From assembly GCF_036884655.1 (NCBI RefSeq), contig NC_088327.1, positions 15,240,501-15,304,500 on the forward strand: a stretch of 64,000 nucleotides of DNA, given 5' to 3'. The translations under genes were made by a program, and so were the position numbers. The stretch comes from Musa acuminata AAA Group (taxonomy: Eukaryota; Streptophyta; Magnoliopsida; Zingiberales; Musaceae). The first letter of the stretch is position 1. Every line of letters begins with the position of its first letter. The notes beneath the pieces are model-generated. The model made no database searches. It saw nothing but the letters and a program-made list of their open reading frames with translations, and was not told where the DNA came from. Shown here piece after piece: positions 34,746-46,335 of this stretch.

Positions 34746-35749
34746 TAGTCCCCAGACGATATAGGGGAATCCAATCCATTGGACTTGTCTTTCCTCAGTT
34801 ACCGTGTACCTATAGTCCCTCATCCATATAATATCCCAGAGACCGTATACCGAGCATGGTGCTATCAAATCCATACGGTTTCTTCTCGAGTCTCGCTCTA
34901 ATCAGATTCTCCTAGAGGACGCTTTCTCTCTCAACCCGAATGAGCCTGGCCAAGGATTTATCTGAGCAAGAATATATGAGATATTCCTCTCATGATGCCG
35001 AGAGTGGATGATCCTCTATCGACACTCAATAGCCCTCGTATGGTCGACTACCACTCCCAATGACCAGCTATACTAGATCTGGGACATCCAAACCTATAAG
35101 TCCGGTATCAAAGAGTGGAGCACTCATATAGGATATCCTTGGTATCTCAAGTCTAAAGACCAAATACACCACTAGGACTATGGAATCGTTGTTTGATAAT
35201 AAGGCATCATCAACCATCCAGCATTCCAAAAGCGGATCAATTAGTGAACTTATTCTCCAATGAGCACCTGTATTGTATCCCTAGTGTCCCCACATGAGCA
35301 GCTATGAGACCAGTTGTATCCATCATATGGACGGGTATACAGCACACCAGTATGTCCGATTATCATGATGTCCCTCTCGAGTAATCTATGACCGGGATTA
35401 TTTAGGATCTGTGTTTAAAGGTGAATCGGTCTCATTATTGTGATCCATGATCTGATTCCCATTGCACGGATCTAAGGACATCACAATATATACATGCATA
35501 TATGCAATAATCAATATAAAGTGATAAATGCCAAAATATAATAAGCAAAAATATTCCGTGTCAAGTCACACGTGCCATCACTCACGTGATTGGCTTGTTG
35601 GGCACCTATGACTAGCAATCTCTCACTTGACCTAAAGCCAATCACCTATGTGTTTGATCCCTATCAGACCCATATAATGCTCAAAGACAATCTGATGCAA
35701 CGGCTTTGTCAATGGATCTGCAATGTTATATTCGGATGGAACTCTTTTC

Positions 35750-36150
35750 ACTGCTACATCATCTCGGGTTACGATCTCTCTGATAAGGTGGAACCTCCTC
35801 AGAACACTTCAGATGAGACCCGGGTTCCCTTATTTGAGTAATCGCCCCATAGTTGTTGTAATATATGGAAATCGGCTCGTCGCTATCCGACACGACTCCC
35901 AAATCTGTGATGAACTTCTTTACCCAGACTCCCTCCTTTGCTGCATTTGTTGCAGCAATGCACTCTGCTTCTGTGGTTGAGTCAGTAGTAGTATCTTACT
36001 TGGAACTCTTCCAGCATACTGCTCCTCCATTCAAGGTGTACACATACCCCAAATTCGACTTGCTATCATCGACATCAGACTGAAAACTCAAGTTTATGTA
36101 GCCTTCAACCTTGAGGCTATTACCTCCATATACTAGTAAAAGATCCTTAG
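35750..36150 (-). pseudogene. Copia RNase H remnant, copy 2
   Basis: Aligns with 12280-12696; GGAVCWKSSK and AECIAATNAA-type segments are readable, but stops and a small deletion near 36090 break the frame more than in copy 1. Confidence 0.8.
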
Positions 36151-36164
36151 TCCTTCTCAAGTAC

Positions 36165-36869
36165 TTAAGGATACACTTTACTGCTTTCTAGTGCTCCAAG
36201 CCTGGATCCGCTTGTATACTTGCTCATGACACTCAGAGCATGCGCTATATCAGGCCTAGTACATAGCATGACATACAAGATAGACCATATCGCTGAGGCA
36301 TAAGGTATCATATCTATGTTTGCTCTTTCTTCTGGAGTCTTTGGGGATATACTCCTAGAAAGCGATATCCCATGTCTCATCGGTATGAGACCTCTCTTGG
36401 AATTTTTCATGCCAAACCTTTTGACAATGGTTTCTATGTACCTAGACTGGGACAAGCCAAGCATCCTCTTAGATCTGTCTCTATAGATTCGAATCCCCAA
36501 GATATTGGATGCTTTCCCTAAGTCCTTCATTAAGAAGTGTCTAGATAACCAAGCCTTTACTATGGATAGCATTCCTACATCATTCCCAATGATCAGGATG
36601 TCATCCACATATAACACCAAAAAGGTGATAGCACTCCCACTTATCTTCTTGTACATACAAGGCTCATATTTGTTCTTAACGAAGTCATAAGATCTGATTG
36701 CCTCATCAAATCTTATGTTCCAACTTCGAAAAGCTTGCTTTAGTCCATAAATGGATCTAAGCAACCTACACACCTTATCTGGAAAGTTCTTGGACACGAA
36801 TCCCTCAGGTTGTATCATATACATCTCCTCCTCGAGATTCCCATTGAGGAATGCAGTTTTCACATCCAT
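36165..36869 (-). pseudogene. Copia RT palm and thumb, copy 2
   Basis: A 234-codon open stretch from [18 protein letters not shown] through SIYGLKQAFRSWNIRFDEA, LYVDDILIIGND and KDLGKASNILGIRIYRD to CTRPDIAHALSVMSKY. The YVDD active site is intact. The upstream half is separated by stops, so this is an isolated domain. Confidence 0.9.
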
Positions 36870-37037
36870 CTGTCAGATCTCATAATCATAGTGTGCTGCA
36901 ATAGCTAATATAATTCAGATGGATTTTAGCATTGCTACGGGTGAGAAGGTTTTGTCATAGTCAACACCTTGCCTTTGACGATACCCCTTAGCCACTAGCC
37001 TTGCTTTATAGGTCTCTACCTTTTTATCTACTCGGAA

Positions 37038-37415
37038 CTATTTCTTAAAGATCCACTTACAACCGATGGGTACAATACCTTCGGGCACATCAACTAGGTT
37101 CCAAACCTTGTTGGAGTATATAGAATCCATCTCAAAATTTATGACTTCTTGCCACTTCCCGGAGTCTATACTCATAATAGCCTCCTCGTAGGTTTGAGGA
37201 TTAATATCCTCAACATCTTCTCCTCTAATATGTCCAACATATCTCTCAAGAGGATAGGATATTCTGCCGGACCTACGTAAAGTTGGAACTTGTGTGTTAG
37301 GTACCTGAACAGACTCAGGCTGTAGAGTGGTGCTTGAGCTAGGTTCTCCAACCTCGCTCAACTCTATCATGCTCCCATTGTCTCTGCCAAAAATGTGTGC
37401 CTTCTCAAGGAACAC
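37038..37415 (-). pseudogene. Copia integrase-RT linker and RT start, copy 2
   Basis: Ser/Pro-rich linker (EVGEPSSSTTLQPESVQVP), then LRRSGRISYPLERYVG, EAIMSIDSGKWQEVINFEMD and GCKWIFKK, ending at a stop. Confidence 0.85.
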
Positions 37416-38330
37416 TGCTCTCTTAGCTACAAAGACCTTTTGGTCCTAGAGATGATAGAAATAATACCCACAAGTTTCCTTGGGGTATCCCACGAACTTG
37501 CACCGCTCTGTCCTTGATTCCAACTTATCGGGGTTGTGTTTTTTAACGTGGGCAGGGCAGCCCCAAATCTTATATCTTAAGATCAAGCTTCTTTCGTTTC
37601 CATATCTCATATGGTGTAGATCTACACTACCGACTTAGTTGGAACTCTGTTCAGAAGGTAAGCTGCAGTCTCTAGGGCATATCCCCAGAATGAGATGGGT
37701 AGGTCAACAAAACTCATCATGGTATGTACCATATCTAATAGTATATGATTTCTCCTTTCAGACACACTATTGAGCTGAGGTGTGTAAGGAGGTGTCCATT
37801 GGGATAATATCCCATGGTCCTTGAGGAACTGAGTAAACTCTATACTTAAGTACTCACCTCCTCGATTTGATCGAAGAGTCTTTATACTCTTTCCAGTCTG
37901 GTTCTCCACTTCATTCTTATACTCTCTAAATTTCTCAAAGGCCTCAGACTTGTACTTCATTAAGTACATATATCCATACCTTGAGAAATCATCAGTAAAG
38001 GTAATGAAGTGGGAGTAACCACCAATAGCATGAGTTGACATGGGTCCACATACATCACTATGTATGAGTTCCGGCAACTCAGTGGCTCTCTCTCCAGTTC
38101 TACTAAATAGAGAGTTAGTCAGTTTTCCACGAAGGCAAGGCTCGCAAGTTGCATATGACTCATAGTCAAATGGATCTAGATATCCATCATTTAGCATTTT
38201 TTGAATCCTTCACTCATGGATGTGACCTATCTTACAATGCCACAGGTATATATTGTTTACCTCATCTTGTTTCCTCTTAGACACTCTTACATTCATGATA
38301 TGTGGAGTAGTGTCTAGCATAAACAAACTT
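37416..38330 (-). pseudogene. Copia GAG-pre-integrase and integrase, copy 2
   Basis: Main open part 38197-37622: CEPCLRGKLTNSLFS, IHSDVCGPM, FTDDFSRYGY, LRSNRGGEYLS and SERRNHILLDM. It has the same Asp-to-Asn change in RSNRGGEY as copy 1. A stop near 38210 separates the HHCC start. Confidence 0.88.
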
Positions 38331-38376
38331 TTATGCAATATTCATCTCACCAATCTCCCCTTGGCTTTGCCAGAAT

Positions 38377-38781
38377 CTACAACAAATTACAGATATGATA
38401 AGCAATAATGGTATCCAATACCAATGCACTATCACAAAAATCTAACAACTGGAGATTGATCATGAATGTACCCGAAGCTTCTCTAAGCTTTTGTTTCACC
38501 CTCTCTATAAGGTACTTTTTGCAGTTCATCTTCCAATGCCCATCTTTACCATAGTGGAAGCACTGGCCTTTGTCCTTTGCTGGGTCTTTCTTAACAACTT
38601 TTACTTTACCTGGTCTGCCCTTGCCCTTTCCCTTCTTAAAGGACTTTTCTGCTTTCCTTTTCTTTCTGGTCTCACTAGTGTAGAGAACTGACTTCTCTTT
38701 CTTAATAATACTCTCTGCCTCCCTCAACATATTGAGGAGCTTTGGGAGAGTCACATCAAGCTTATTCATATTAAAATTCAT
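38377..38781 (-). pseudogene. Copia gag zinc knuckle and protease start, copy 2
   Basis: Zinc knuckle reads [14 protein letters not shown]: first Cys, His and last Cys kept, second Cys changed to Tyr. Protease remnant [13 protein letters not shown]. Confidence 0.85.
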
Positions 38782-39290
38782 TATGTACTATGAAAAGGAA
38801 TCGGGTAGGGACTAAAGCACAATGTCCACACATAAGTTATCCTCTAGGACCATTCCTAGACCTGTGAGTTTCTCCATCCACTCAATCATCTTTAGGACAT
38901 GGTTCTAAACCGGTATCCCCTCAGTCATCCTAGCACGGAAGAGGCTCTTGGATATCTCATATCGTTGAGTCCTTCCATGTTCCTTAAACAATTTGCAAAC
39001 ATGTAGGAGAATAGATCTGGCATCCATCTTTTCATGTTGTCTCTGTAACTCAAAGTCATAGAGCCCAACATATAGCACTAAGCAAGAGTGGAGTCATCAA
39101 TGTACTTCATGAAGCGAGCGATCTCATCCTTGCTTGCCCCTTCCTCGGGCGTAGGCATCACTATATCAAGGACGTACACGATTTTCTCCGCTGTGAGAAT
39201 AATTCTCAAGTTGCAGAGCCAATCCATATAATTTGGACCAGTGAGGCGGTTGACATCAAGTATGTCATGTAAGGGATTTAAAAGTGACAT
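38782..39290 (-). pseudogene. Copia gag N-terminus, copy 2
   Basis: Start codon retained at 39290: MSLLNPLHDILDVNRLTGPN, then DWLCNLRIILTAEKI and VMPTPEEGASKDEIARF. A stop after 70 codons, then a decayed continuation to 38782. Confidence 0.83.
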
Positions 39291-39625
39291 TTTCTGAAAA
39301 TAAAAATGCAGCAGAAATGAATACCATTGACACCCTCAGCACGTGAAACGAAAGTCTCTAGCAGACTTCTAGTGGGGATCAGGATCCAATCAATGTCTTA
39401 GTGTAACCTCGAGGGACTCGACCAATCACACTAAACCCCAATGAGGCGGTTGACATCAAGTATGTCATGTAAGGGATTTAAAAGTGACATTTTCTGAAAA
39501 TAAAAATGCAACAGAAATGAATAACATTGACACCCTCAGCACGTGAAATTGAAGTCTCTGGCAGACTTCTAGTGGGGATCAGGATCCAATCAATGTCTTA
39601 GTGTAACCTCGAGGGACTCGACCGT
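39242..39625. repeat. 200-bp local tandem duplication in copia leader
   Basis: TGAGGCGGTTGACATCAAG recurs at 39242 and 39442, each followed by the gag start region and the CTCGAGGGACTCGACC stem-loop. The second unit carries a duplicate of the gag ATG. Not seen in copy 1. Confidence 0.85.
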
Positions 39626-39701
39626 AGGCATCTCTTGCCGATCATAACTCCTTATGATTCCTATCATGTTCGACCTCTAAATCACCATGGTCTCGAGGGA
39701 C

Positions 39702-39706
39702 TCGAT
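39702..39706. repeat. Target-site duplication of TRIM (left)
   Basis: TCGAT here against TCGAC at 40984-40988; an internal duplicate of the flank at 40150-40154 reads TCGAC. Confidence 0.75.
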
Positions 39707-39872
39707 TGTCATGACCCAAGTCTGATGAGCTAACTGGCCAATAACTCCATTTTGGTCCTTCAACCGTGGACCAAAATGCTTAAGCGAGAGTTAACATAGT
39801 ACACTCATCAGGCCCTTATAAGCTAATCATACACATTGCCCACTTCTGATGTGGGACTAATGGGATGTTACA
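39707..39872 (-). repeat. TRIM LTR (3', minus strand)
   Basis: 166 bp, minus-strand start TGTAACATCCC. Confidence 0.85.
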
Positions 39873-40154
39873 ATATTCCTCGTCAAGGCCCAACATGTCC
39901 CAACCCTAGTATAGTGCATGTGAGGATTAACTCAGTGGTGGATCCACGTCGTGATGAGTTCTCTGACTCCATCCACGGGTAGCCCTTTCCTACTCGAGCC
40001 CTCTCACCCTACCCAAATGCTAGGCCCTCTCACCCTACCCAAGTCTGATGAGCCAACTGGCCAATAACTCCATTTTCATCTCTTGCCGATCATAACTCCT
40101 TATGATTCCTATCATGTTCGACCTCTAAATCACCATGGTCTCGAGGGACTCGAC

Positions 40155-40320
40155 TGTCATGACCCAAGTCTGATGAGCTAACTGGCCAATAACTCCATTT
40201 TGGTCCTTCAACCGTGGACCAAAATGCTTAAGCGAGAGTTAACATAGTACACTCATCAGGCCCTTATAAGCTAATCATACACATTGCCCACTTCTGATGT
40301 GGGACTAATGGGATGTTACA
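40155..40320 (-). repeat. TRIM LTR, internal duplicate
   Basis: 166 bp, preceded by TCGAC host flank. Confidence 0.85.
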
Positions 40321-40490
40321 ATATTCCTCGTCAAGGCCCAACATGTCCCAGATCGAACCCTAGTATAGTGCATGTGAGGATTAACTCAGTGGTGGATCCA
40401 CGTCGTGATGAGTTCTCTGACTCCATCCACGAGTAGCCCTTTCCTACTCGAGCCTTCTCACCCTACCCAAATGCTAGGCCCTCTCACCCT

Positions 40491-40649
40491 ACCCAAGTCT
40501 GATGAGCCAACTGGCCAATAACTCCATTTTGGTCCTTCAACCGTGGACCAAAATGCTTAAGCGAGAGTTAACATAGTACACTCATCAGGCCCTTATAAGC
40601 TAATCATACACATTGCCCACTTCTGATGTGGGACTAATGGGATGTTACA
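40491..40649 (-). repeat. TRIM LTR, internal, lacks 7 bp
   Basis: Begins at ACCCAAG, LTR base 8; joined to internal sequence at shared ACCCAA. Confidence 0.8.
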
Positions 40650-40803
40650 ATATTCCTCGTCAAGGCCCAACATGTCCCAGATCGAACCCTAGTATAGTGC
40701 ATGTGAGGATTAACTCAGTGGTGGATCCACGTCGTGATGAGTTCTCTGACTCCGGTAGCCCTTTCCTACTCGAGCCCTCTCACCCTACCCAAATGCTAGG
40801 TCG

Positions 40804-40815
40804 GCTTTGATACCA
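40804..40815 (-). other. Primer-binding site of TRIM
   Basis: TGGTATCAAAGC on the minus strand, complementary in all but one base to the 3' end of plant initiator tRNA-Met. Confidence 0.75.
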
Positions 40816-40817
40816 AA

Positions 40818-40983
40818 TGTCACGACCCGAGTCTGATGAGTCAACTGGCCAATAACTCCATTTTGGTCCTTCAACCGTGGACCAAAATGCTTAAGCGGGA
40901 GATAACGTAGTACACTCATCAGGCCCTTATAAGCTAATCATACACATTGCCCACTTCCGATGTGGGACTAATATGATGTTACA
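40818..40983 (-). repeat. TRIM LTR (5', minus strand)
   Basis: 166 bp, followed by TCGAC. Confidence 0.85.
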
Positions 40984-40988
40984 TCGAC

Positions 40989-42240
40989 CAACCATGATGT
41001 TCGATTAAGTCAACACCTGCGTTACAAGATGAGTCTGATTTGATGATATACCATCGAGGGACTCGACGAAGCATACTATGTCCTCAGGTCACCAGTGACA
41101 TCTCTATGTCGTAAGCAAGATAGCGAGTCACGATATAGGTGAGCCTCGAGGGACTCGACCAACTCAACTTACACCGGAAATCGGTTCCTACCTATAACGA
41201 TGGAAGGCCACGTGGGTCAATCTAATTACCTCACGTTTACCGACTTAATATTATAAAGAGAGAGGTTTGTATGATTTGGTCACCTAATATGACATGTCAC
41301 ACATATACATATTTAATATATATCTATATCGTATGTAAATATATATACATATCTATTATGTATATAAGCAATCACACTAGATGATCATGGACCACAACCT
41401 AATGTGATCAGACCCGAGCCAGTAGGCCTGATCACTCACATCAAGATCTATGTACGCAACGATGCATCTTCATGCCCTATGATCATCCATCTCATCCTCG
41501 TCGGTTCCGTCGACATCTCGTTGCATCTCCATGCATCGCAATTATCCATCTCGTGGGTCTCGTTATCGCATCCACGCTCCCGCTGTGCCTTCTCATATGA
41601 TTACAACTTAATCATAGGCACGCAGGCCTGACAATAAATGAGTATAATGGAGGCCCGCATACCCCAATAATAATAATCACAAGTACATACATTACACGGT
41701 CCATGATCATCCGTCTACATATCATACATCACATATATATATAATAATCATCATATAGGACTGCTAGATAATGATAAAAATAATAATCAACTAAACTTTT
41801 TAATTAATTAATATTTTCTGAAATCAGGGACATGTAGAGAATTTCTGAATTCATAAGGGTATTTTCATAATTTGAACAAAAAAAAAACTAGAATTTCTGA
41901 AATTCATAGGGGAAAAATTATCTTTTTGCCCAAAACCCTAAGCCCCTCTTCCTCTCCCCTACTACTGCCGCCACCGCCACACTATCGACGGCGGCAGGGG
42001 CGGGGCGCTGCCCTCGCTTGCGGGCGGGCACGCCCATTGGCGGCGCTGCCCCTGTAGGTGGGCGCCCCCGCGGGGGCCGCCGTATCCGCAGGCAGTTCGG
42101 CTCGCGGGGCAACGCTCGCAGGTGGTGCTGCCCGTCGGGCGGTTGCCCCTATGGGGAGTTTCGCCCGCGGGAGTAGCAGTGGTAGGTGCCGCTGCCTTGC
42201 GGCGCCTCACCCTGTGAGAGAAGCTGCCCTACGGCGCTTC
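40989..42240 (-). other. Copia leader / 5' region, copy 2
   Basis: Counterpart of 16170-17429. Two CTCGA stem-loops (about 41054 and 41147), AT-rich tract, GC-rich block 41940-42240. No gene. Confidence 0.6.
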
Positions 42241-43277
42241 ACCTCTACTCATCGCAATGCCTATCATATGTGTGTGACCATCTAGGCCCAATATCGAGCT
42301 GGCTGTGAATCATACCTGTCAGAACTCCTTCTAACTCAGTGAATTATTATCTCTGTAATAATTCATTCGACTCATCGACTACGGACGTACTAGGCCACTA
42401 CGCCGTAGTCCTCAAACAATACAAGGGAATCCAATCCATTGGACATGTTTGTCCTTAGTTACCGTGTACCTATAATCCATCATCCATCTAATATCCTAGA
42501 GATCGTATATCGAGCATGGTGCTGTCAGACCCATGCAGTTTCTACTCGAGTCTCGCTCTAATCGGATTCTCCCGGAGAACTCTTTCTCTCTCAACCCGAA
42601 TGACCCTGGCCAGGGATTTGTCTGAGCAAAAACACATGGGATATTCCTCTCATGAAGCCGAGAGTGGATGATCCTCTATCGACACTCAATAGCCCTCGTA
42701 AGGTCGACTACTACTCCCAATGACCAGCTATACTAGATTTGGGACAACTAAACCTATAAGTCTGGTATCAAAAAGTGGAGCACTTATACAGGACATCCTT
42801 GGTGACTCAAGTCTAAGAACTAGATACACTACTAGGACTACGGAATCCCTGTCTGACAATAAGGCATCATCAACCATCCAACATTCCATAAGCAGATCAA
42901 TCAGTGAACTCATTCTCTAATAAGCATCTGTACTGTATCCCTAGTGTCCCTACATGAGTAGCTATGAGACCAGTTGCATCCATCATATGGACGGGTATAC
43001 AGCACACTAGTCTGTCCGGTTATCACGATGTCCCTCTCGAGTAACCTGTGACCGGGATTATTTAGGATATGTGTTTAAAGGTGAATCGATCTTATTTTCG
43101 TGATCTCATCACGATCCGAATCCCATTGCACAAATCCAATGACATCATAATATATATATGCATATATTCAATAGTTATAAAGTGATATATGCCGAAATAT
43201 AATAAGCAAAAAGATCTGTATCAAGTCACATGTGTCATCACTCACGTGATTAGCTTGCTGGACACCTATGACTAGCA
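42241..43277 (-). repeat. 5' LTR of minus-strand copia, copy 2 (shared part)
   Basis: About 1.0 kb similar to the left LTR; keeps the uninterrupted CACTACGCCGTAGTCC site that received the nested element in the other LTR. Confidence 0.82.
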
Positions 43278-44150
43278 CAGATGAGGCGAGACCGACGTGT
43301 CGTAAGTTGGATAATCGGTTTGGCACAACTCGGAATTAGGGCCGGCGAGTCGCAAGTCGTGGATCGTGATGGAGCGACTTGGTAGAGGATCGGCGAGTCA
43401 CAAGTCGGGGATCGAGCTGGAGCGACTCGGTCGAAGATTGGGCCTGTGGGCCGAGTGACTTAGCTCTGGCTCGGGTTTTGGTGCCGACGGATCATAAGTC
43501 GGAGATCGAACTAGAGCGACTCGGTTAGAGATTTGTCGAGTCGCAAGTCGGAGATCGAGTTGGAGCAACTCGGTTAGAGATTTGACGAGTTGCAAGTCGA
43601 AGATCGAGCTGCAGTGACTTAGTTAGAGATTTGACGAGTCGTAAGTCGGGAACCGATCTAGAGTGACTCGGGCAAGAGTTGGGCTGGCGAGTCGCAATTC
43701 GGGAACTGATCTAGAGTGACTTGGGCAATGAATCGGGCCGACAAGTCATAAGTCAGGAACCGATCTGAAGCAATTCGGGCAATGAACTGGGTCGACAAGC
43801 CATAAATCGAGAACCGATCTGGAGCGGCTCAGGCAAGAGTTGGGCTGGCGAGCCGCAAATCGGGAACCGATCTGGAGCGGCTCGGGCAAGTGCTGGGCCA
43901 ATGAGCCGCAACTCGGGGATCGACATGGAGCGACTCGGGCAATGAATTGGGCCAGCGAGTTGCAAGTCGGGAACCAATCTAGAGCGACTCGGGCAATGAA
44001 TTGGGCCAGCGAGTCACAAGTCGGGAACCGATCTGGAGCAGCTCGGGCAAGAGCTGGGCCGGCGAGTCGCAAGTCAGGGATCGACATGGAGCGACTCGGG
44101 CAAAGAATTGGGTCGACGAGTCACAAGTTGGGAACCGATCCGGAGCGACT
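43278..44150. repeat. 54-bp minisatellite, copy 2
   Basis: Counterpart of 18463-19335 with many point differences; CCGATCTGGAGC(G)GCTC(G/A)GGCAA units. The long ORFs on both strands are repeat read-through. Confidence 0.9.
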
Positions 44151-44175
44151 CGGGGTTCTATTCCCTACACCTCCA
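44151..44175 (+). pseudogene. tRNA-Ala 3' fragment at minisatellite junction
   Basis: Same as 19336-19360. Confidence 0.75.
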
Positions 44176-44358
44176 TATATGTTAATTTGATCTAATCATA
44201 CAATATTTTATGTTTAAAAATATTTTAAATCTTATACAATATATACAATTTTATTGATATTATAATCATTTGATCTCAATATTTTACTTTCAAAATCAAA
44301 TTTTTAAAATTTTATTTTTAGATAAATATAAGATGATATAATATATAAATGATAGCAT

Positions 44359-44390
44359 GGGGGTAGAGTGCACTCTTTGCATACGAAAGT
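44359..44390 (+). pseudogene. tRNA-Ala fragment
   Basis: Counterpart of 19544. Confidence 0.6.
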
Positions 44391-44511
44391 GGAGATACCG
44401 TTATAATTATATTAATCTCAATTAAGGGCTCAATGTTATACTTTCAAAATGAGTTTTTTATATTTTATTTTTAGATAAATGAAAGATGATATCAAACATA
44501 AATGATAATAT

Positions 44512-44573
44512 AGGGGTGGTAGAGCATTCGCTTTGCATGCAAAAGGCACGGGGTTTGATTTCCCTCGTCTCCA
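44512..44573 (+). pseudogene. tRNA-Ala(UGC) pseudogene, D-arm deleted
   Basis: Counterpart of 19698. Confidence 0.68.
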
Positions 44574-44816
44574 TGTTATGATGAGTTCAAATATTAATTT
44601 AATTTTATCATTTTATATTTTAAGTTTAAAAATATTTTAAACCTATATAATATCTATAATGTTATTGATATTCTAATCATTATACCAGTTATATGGAGAT
44701 ACATTTATAATTATATTTATCTCAGTTAGAGGCTTATTGTTGTACTTTCACATTAAAAATTTTTATATTTTATTTTTAAATAAATAGAAGATAATGTTCT
44801 ACACAAATGGCAAAAT

Positions 44817-44889
44817 GAGGGTGTAGCTCATATGGTAGAACGCTTGCTTTGCATGTGAGATGCATGGGGTTTGATTCCCCACACCTCAA
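44817..44889 (+). pseudogene. tRNA-Ala(UGC)-like, acceptor damaged
   Basis: Counterpart of 20000; T-stem pairs, C56 is T, A2:C71 and G1:A72 mispaired. Confidence 0.65.
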
Positions 44890-45132
44890 TGTTATGGTGA
44901 GATCAAATATTAATTTAATTTTATCATGTCATATTTTAAGTTTAAAAATATTGTAAACCTATATAATATCTATAATGATATTGATATTATAATCATTAAA
45001 CTAGATAAATGGAGATACCTTTTTACTTATATTAATCTCAGTTAGAGGCTCGATTTTGTACCTTCACAATGAATTTTTTTATATTTTATTTTTAGATAAA
45101 GCGAAGATGATATCATACATAAATTATAGCAT

Positions 45133-45162
45133 GGGGGTGTAGCTCATTTGGTAAAACGCTCG
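45133..45162 (+). pseudogene. tRNA-Ala 5' half, truncated
   Basis: Same TCG-joined deletion as 20316. Confidence 0.8.
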
Positions 45163-45389
45163 AATATTAGTTTGATTTAATCATGCGATATTTTAAGTTT
45201 AAAACTATTTTAAACCTATATAATATCTATAATGTTATTGATATTCTAATCATTATACTAGTTAAATGGACATATATTTTTAATTATAATAATCTCAATT
45301 AGAGGCTTGATATTATACTTTCACATTGATTTTTTTTATATTTTATTTTTAGATAAATGGAAAATGATATCATATATAAATAATAACTT

Positions 45390-45462
45390 TGGGGTGTAGC
45401 TCATATGGTAGAGCGCTTGCTTCGCATGAAAGAGGCACGGGGTTCAATTCCCCGCACATCCA
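45390..45462 (+). pseudogene. Class C unit (CGC)
   Basis: U1, G4 kept, A69, G30:A40 mismatch. Confidence 0.65.
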
Positions 45463-45705
45463 TGTTATGGTGAGATTAAATATTAATTTGATTTTATCAT
45501 ACCATATTTTAAGTATAAAAATATTTTAAACCTATATAATATCTATAATGTTATTGATATTCTAATCATTATAATAGTTAAATGGAGATACCTTTTTAAT
45601 TATATTAATCTCTGTTAGAGGCTCGATTTTGTACTTTCACAATAAATTTTTTTATATTTTATTTTTAGATAAATCGAAGATGATGTTTTATATAAATTAT
45701 AATTT

Positions 45706-45778
45706 GGGGGTGTAGCTCATATGGTAGAGCGCTTGCTTCGCATGCAAGAGGCACGGGGTTCGATTCCCCGCACCTCTA
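45706..45778 (+). tRNA. tRNA-Ala(CGC), class A
   Basis: All stems pair, G3:U70 kept; G1:U72 wobble at the end of the acceptor. Confidence 0.85.
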
Positions 45779-46021
45779 TGTTATGGTGAGATTAAATATT
45801 AATTTGATTTTATCATACCATATTTTAAGTTTAAAAATATTTTAAACCTATATAATATCTATAATGTTATTGATATTCTAATCATTATAATAGTTAAATG
45901 GAGATACCTTTTTAATTATATTAATCTCTGTTAGAGGCTCGATTTTGTACTTTCACAATAAATTTTTTTATATTTTATTTTTAGATAAATCGAAGATGAT
46001 AATTTATATAAATTATAGCAT

Positions 46022-46093
46022 GGGTGTGTATTTCATTTAGTAAAGCTCTCGCTTTGCATGCGAGAGGCACGGGTTCGATTCCCCGTACCTCCA
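46022..46093 (+). pseudogene. Class B unit (UGC)
   Basis: Typical B. Confidence 0.72.
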
Positions 46094-46335
46094 TGTTATA
46101 GTGATATCGAATATTAGTTTGATTTAATCATACTATATTTTAAGTTCAAAACTATTTTAAACCTATATAATATCTGTAATGTTATTGATATTCTAATCAT
46201 TATACTAGTTAAATTGAGATAATTTTTAATTATAATAATCTTAGTTAGAGTCTCGATATTGTACTTTCACATTGAATTTTTTTATATTTAATTGTTATAT
46301 AAATAAAAGATAATATCATATATAAATAATAACTT

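Larger units (their letters stand above)
29763..35617 (-). repeat. 3' LTR of minus-strand copia, copy 2 (split twice)
   Basis: About 1.6 kb of LTR after removing two insertions with their target duplications. It keeps a roughly 33-bp segment (around 35090-35125) that copy 1 lost. Confidence 0.82.
39707..40983 (-). mobile_element. TRIM-like mini-retrotransposon, tandemly rearranged
   Basis: Two outer 166-bp direct repeats (39707-39872 and 40818-40983), each TG to CA. On the minus strand the primer-binding site TGGTATCAAAGC (40815-40804) lies 2 bp from the 5' LTR; it differs at one base from the usual initiator-tRNA-Met site. No coding capacity. The basic element is LTR-168 bp-LTR, about 500 bp, but internal duplications added a full LTR at 40155-40320, a partial one at 40491-40649 and a copy of the host flank at about 40077-40154. 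Absent from copy 1 (site near 16170). Confidence 0.88.
29763..43277 (-). mobile_element. Tork/TNT-like Ty1/copia element, copy 2
   Basis: Same architecture as 7533-18462, enlarged by a solo LTR (30207), the nested SIRE-like element (32269) and a TRIM-like insertion (39707). The LTR termini are clean here: CCCAACA on the left (minus strand) and TGCTAGTCATAGG on the right. Confidence 0.87.
23515..45462. repeat. Macro-duplication, copy 2
   Basis: Counterpart of 1314-20645. Copy-2-only insertions are 30207-31977 and 39707-40983; copy-1-only material includes 1-1309 and 9836-10350. Confidence 0.95.

Noticed and set aside
39707..40983. Cassandra-type TRIM
   Set aside because: I see no 5S rRNA-like segment in the 166-bp LTRs.
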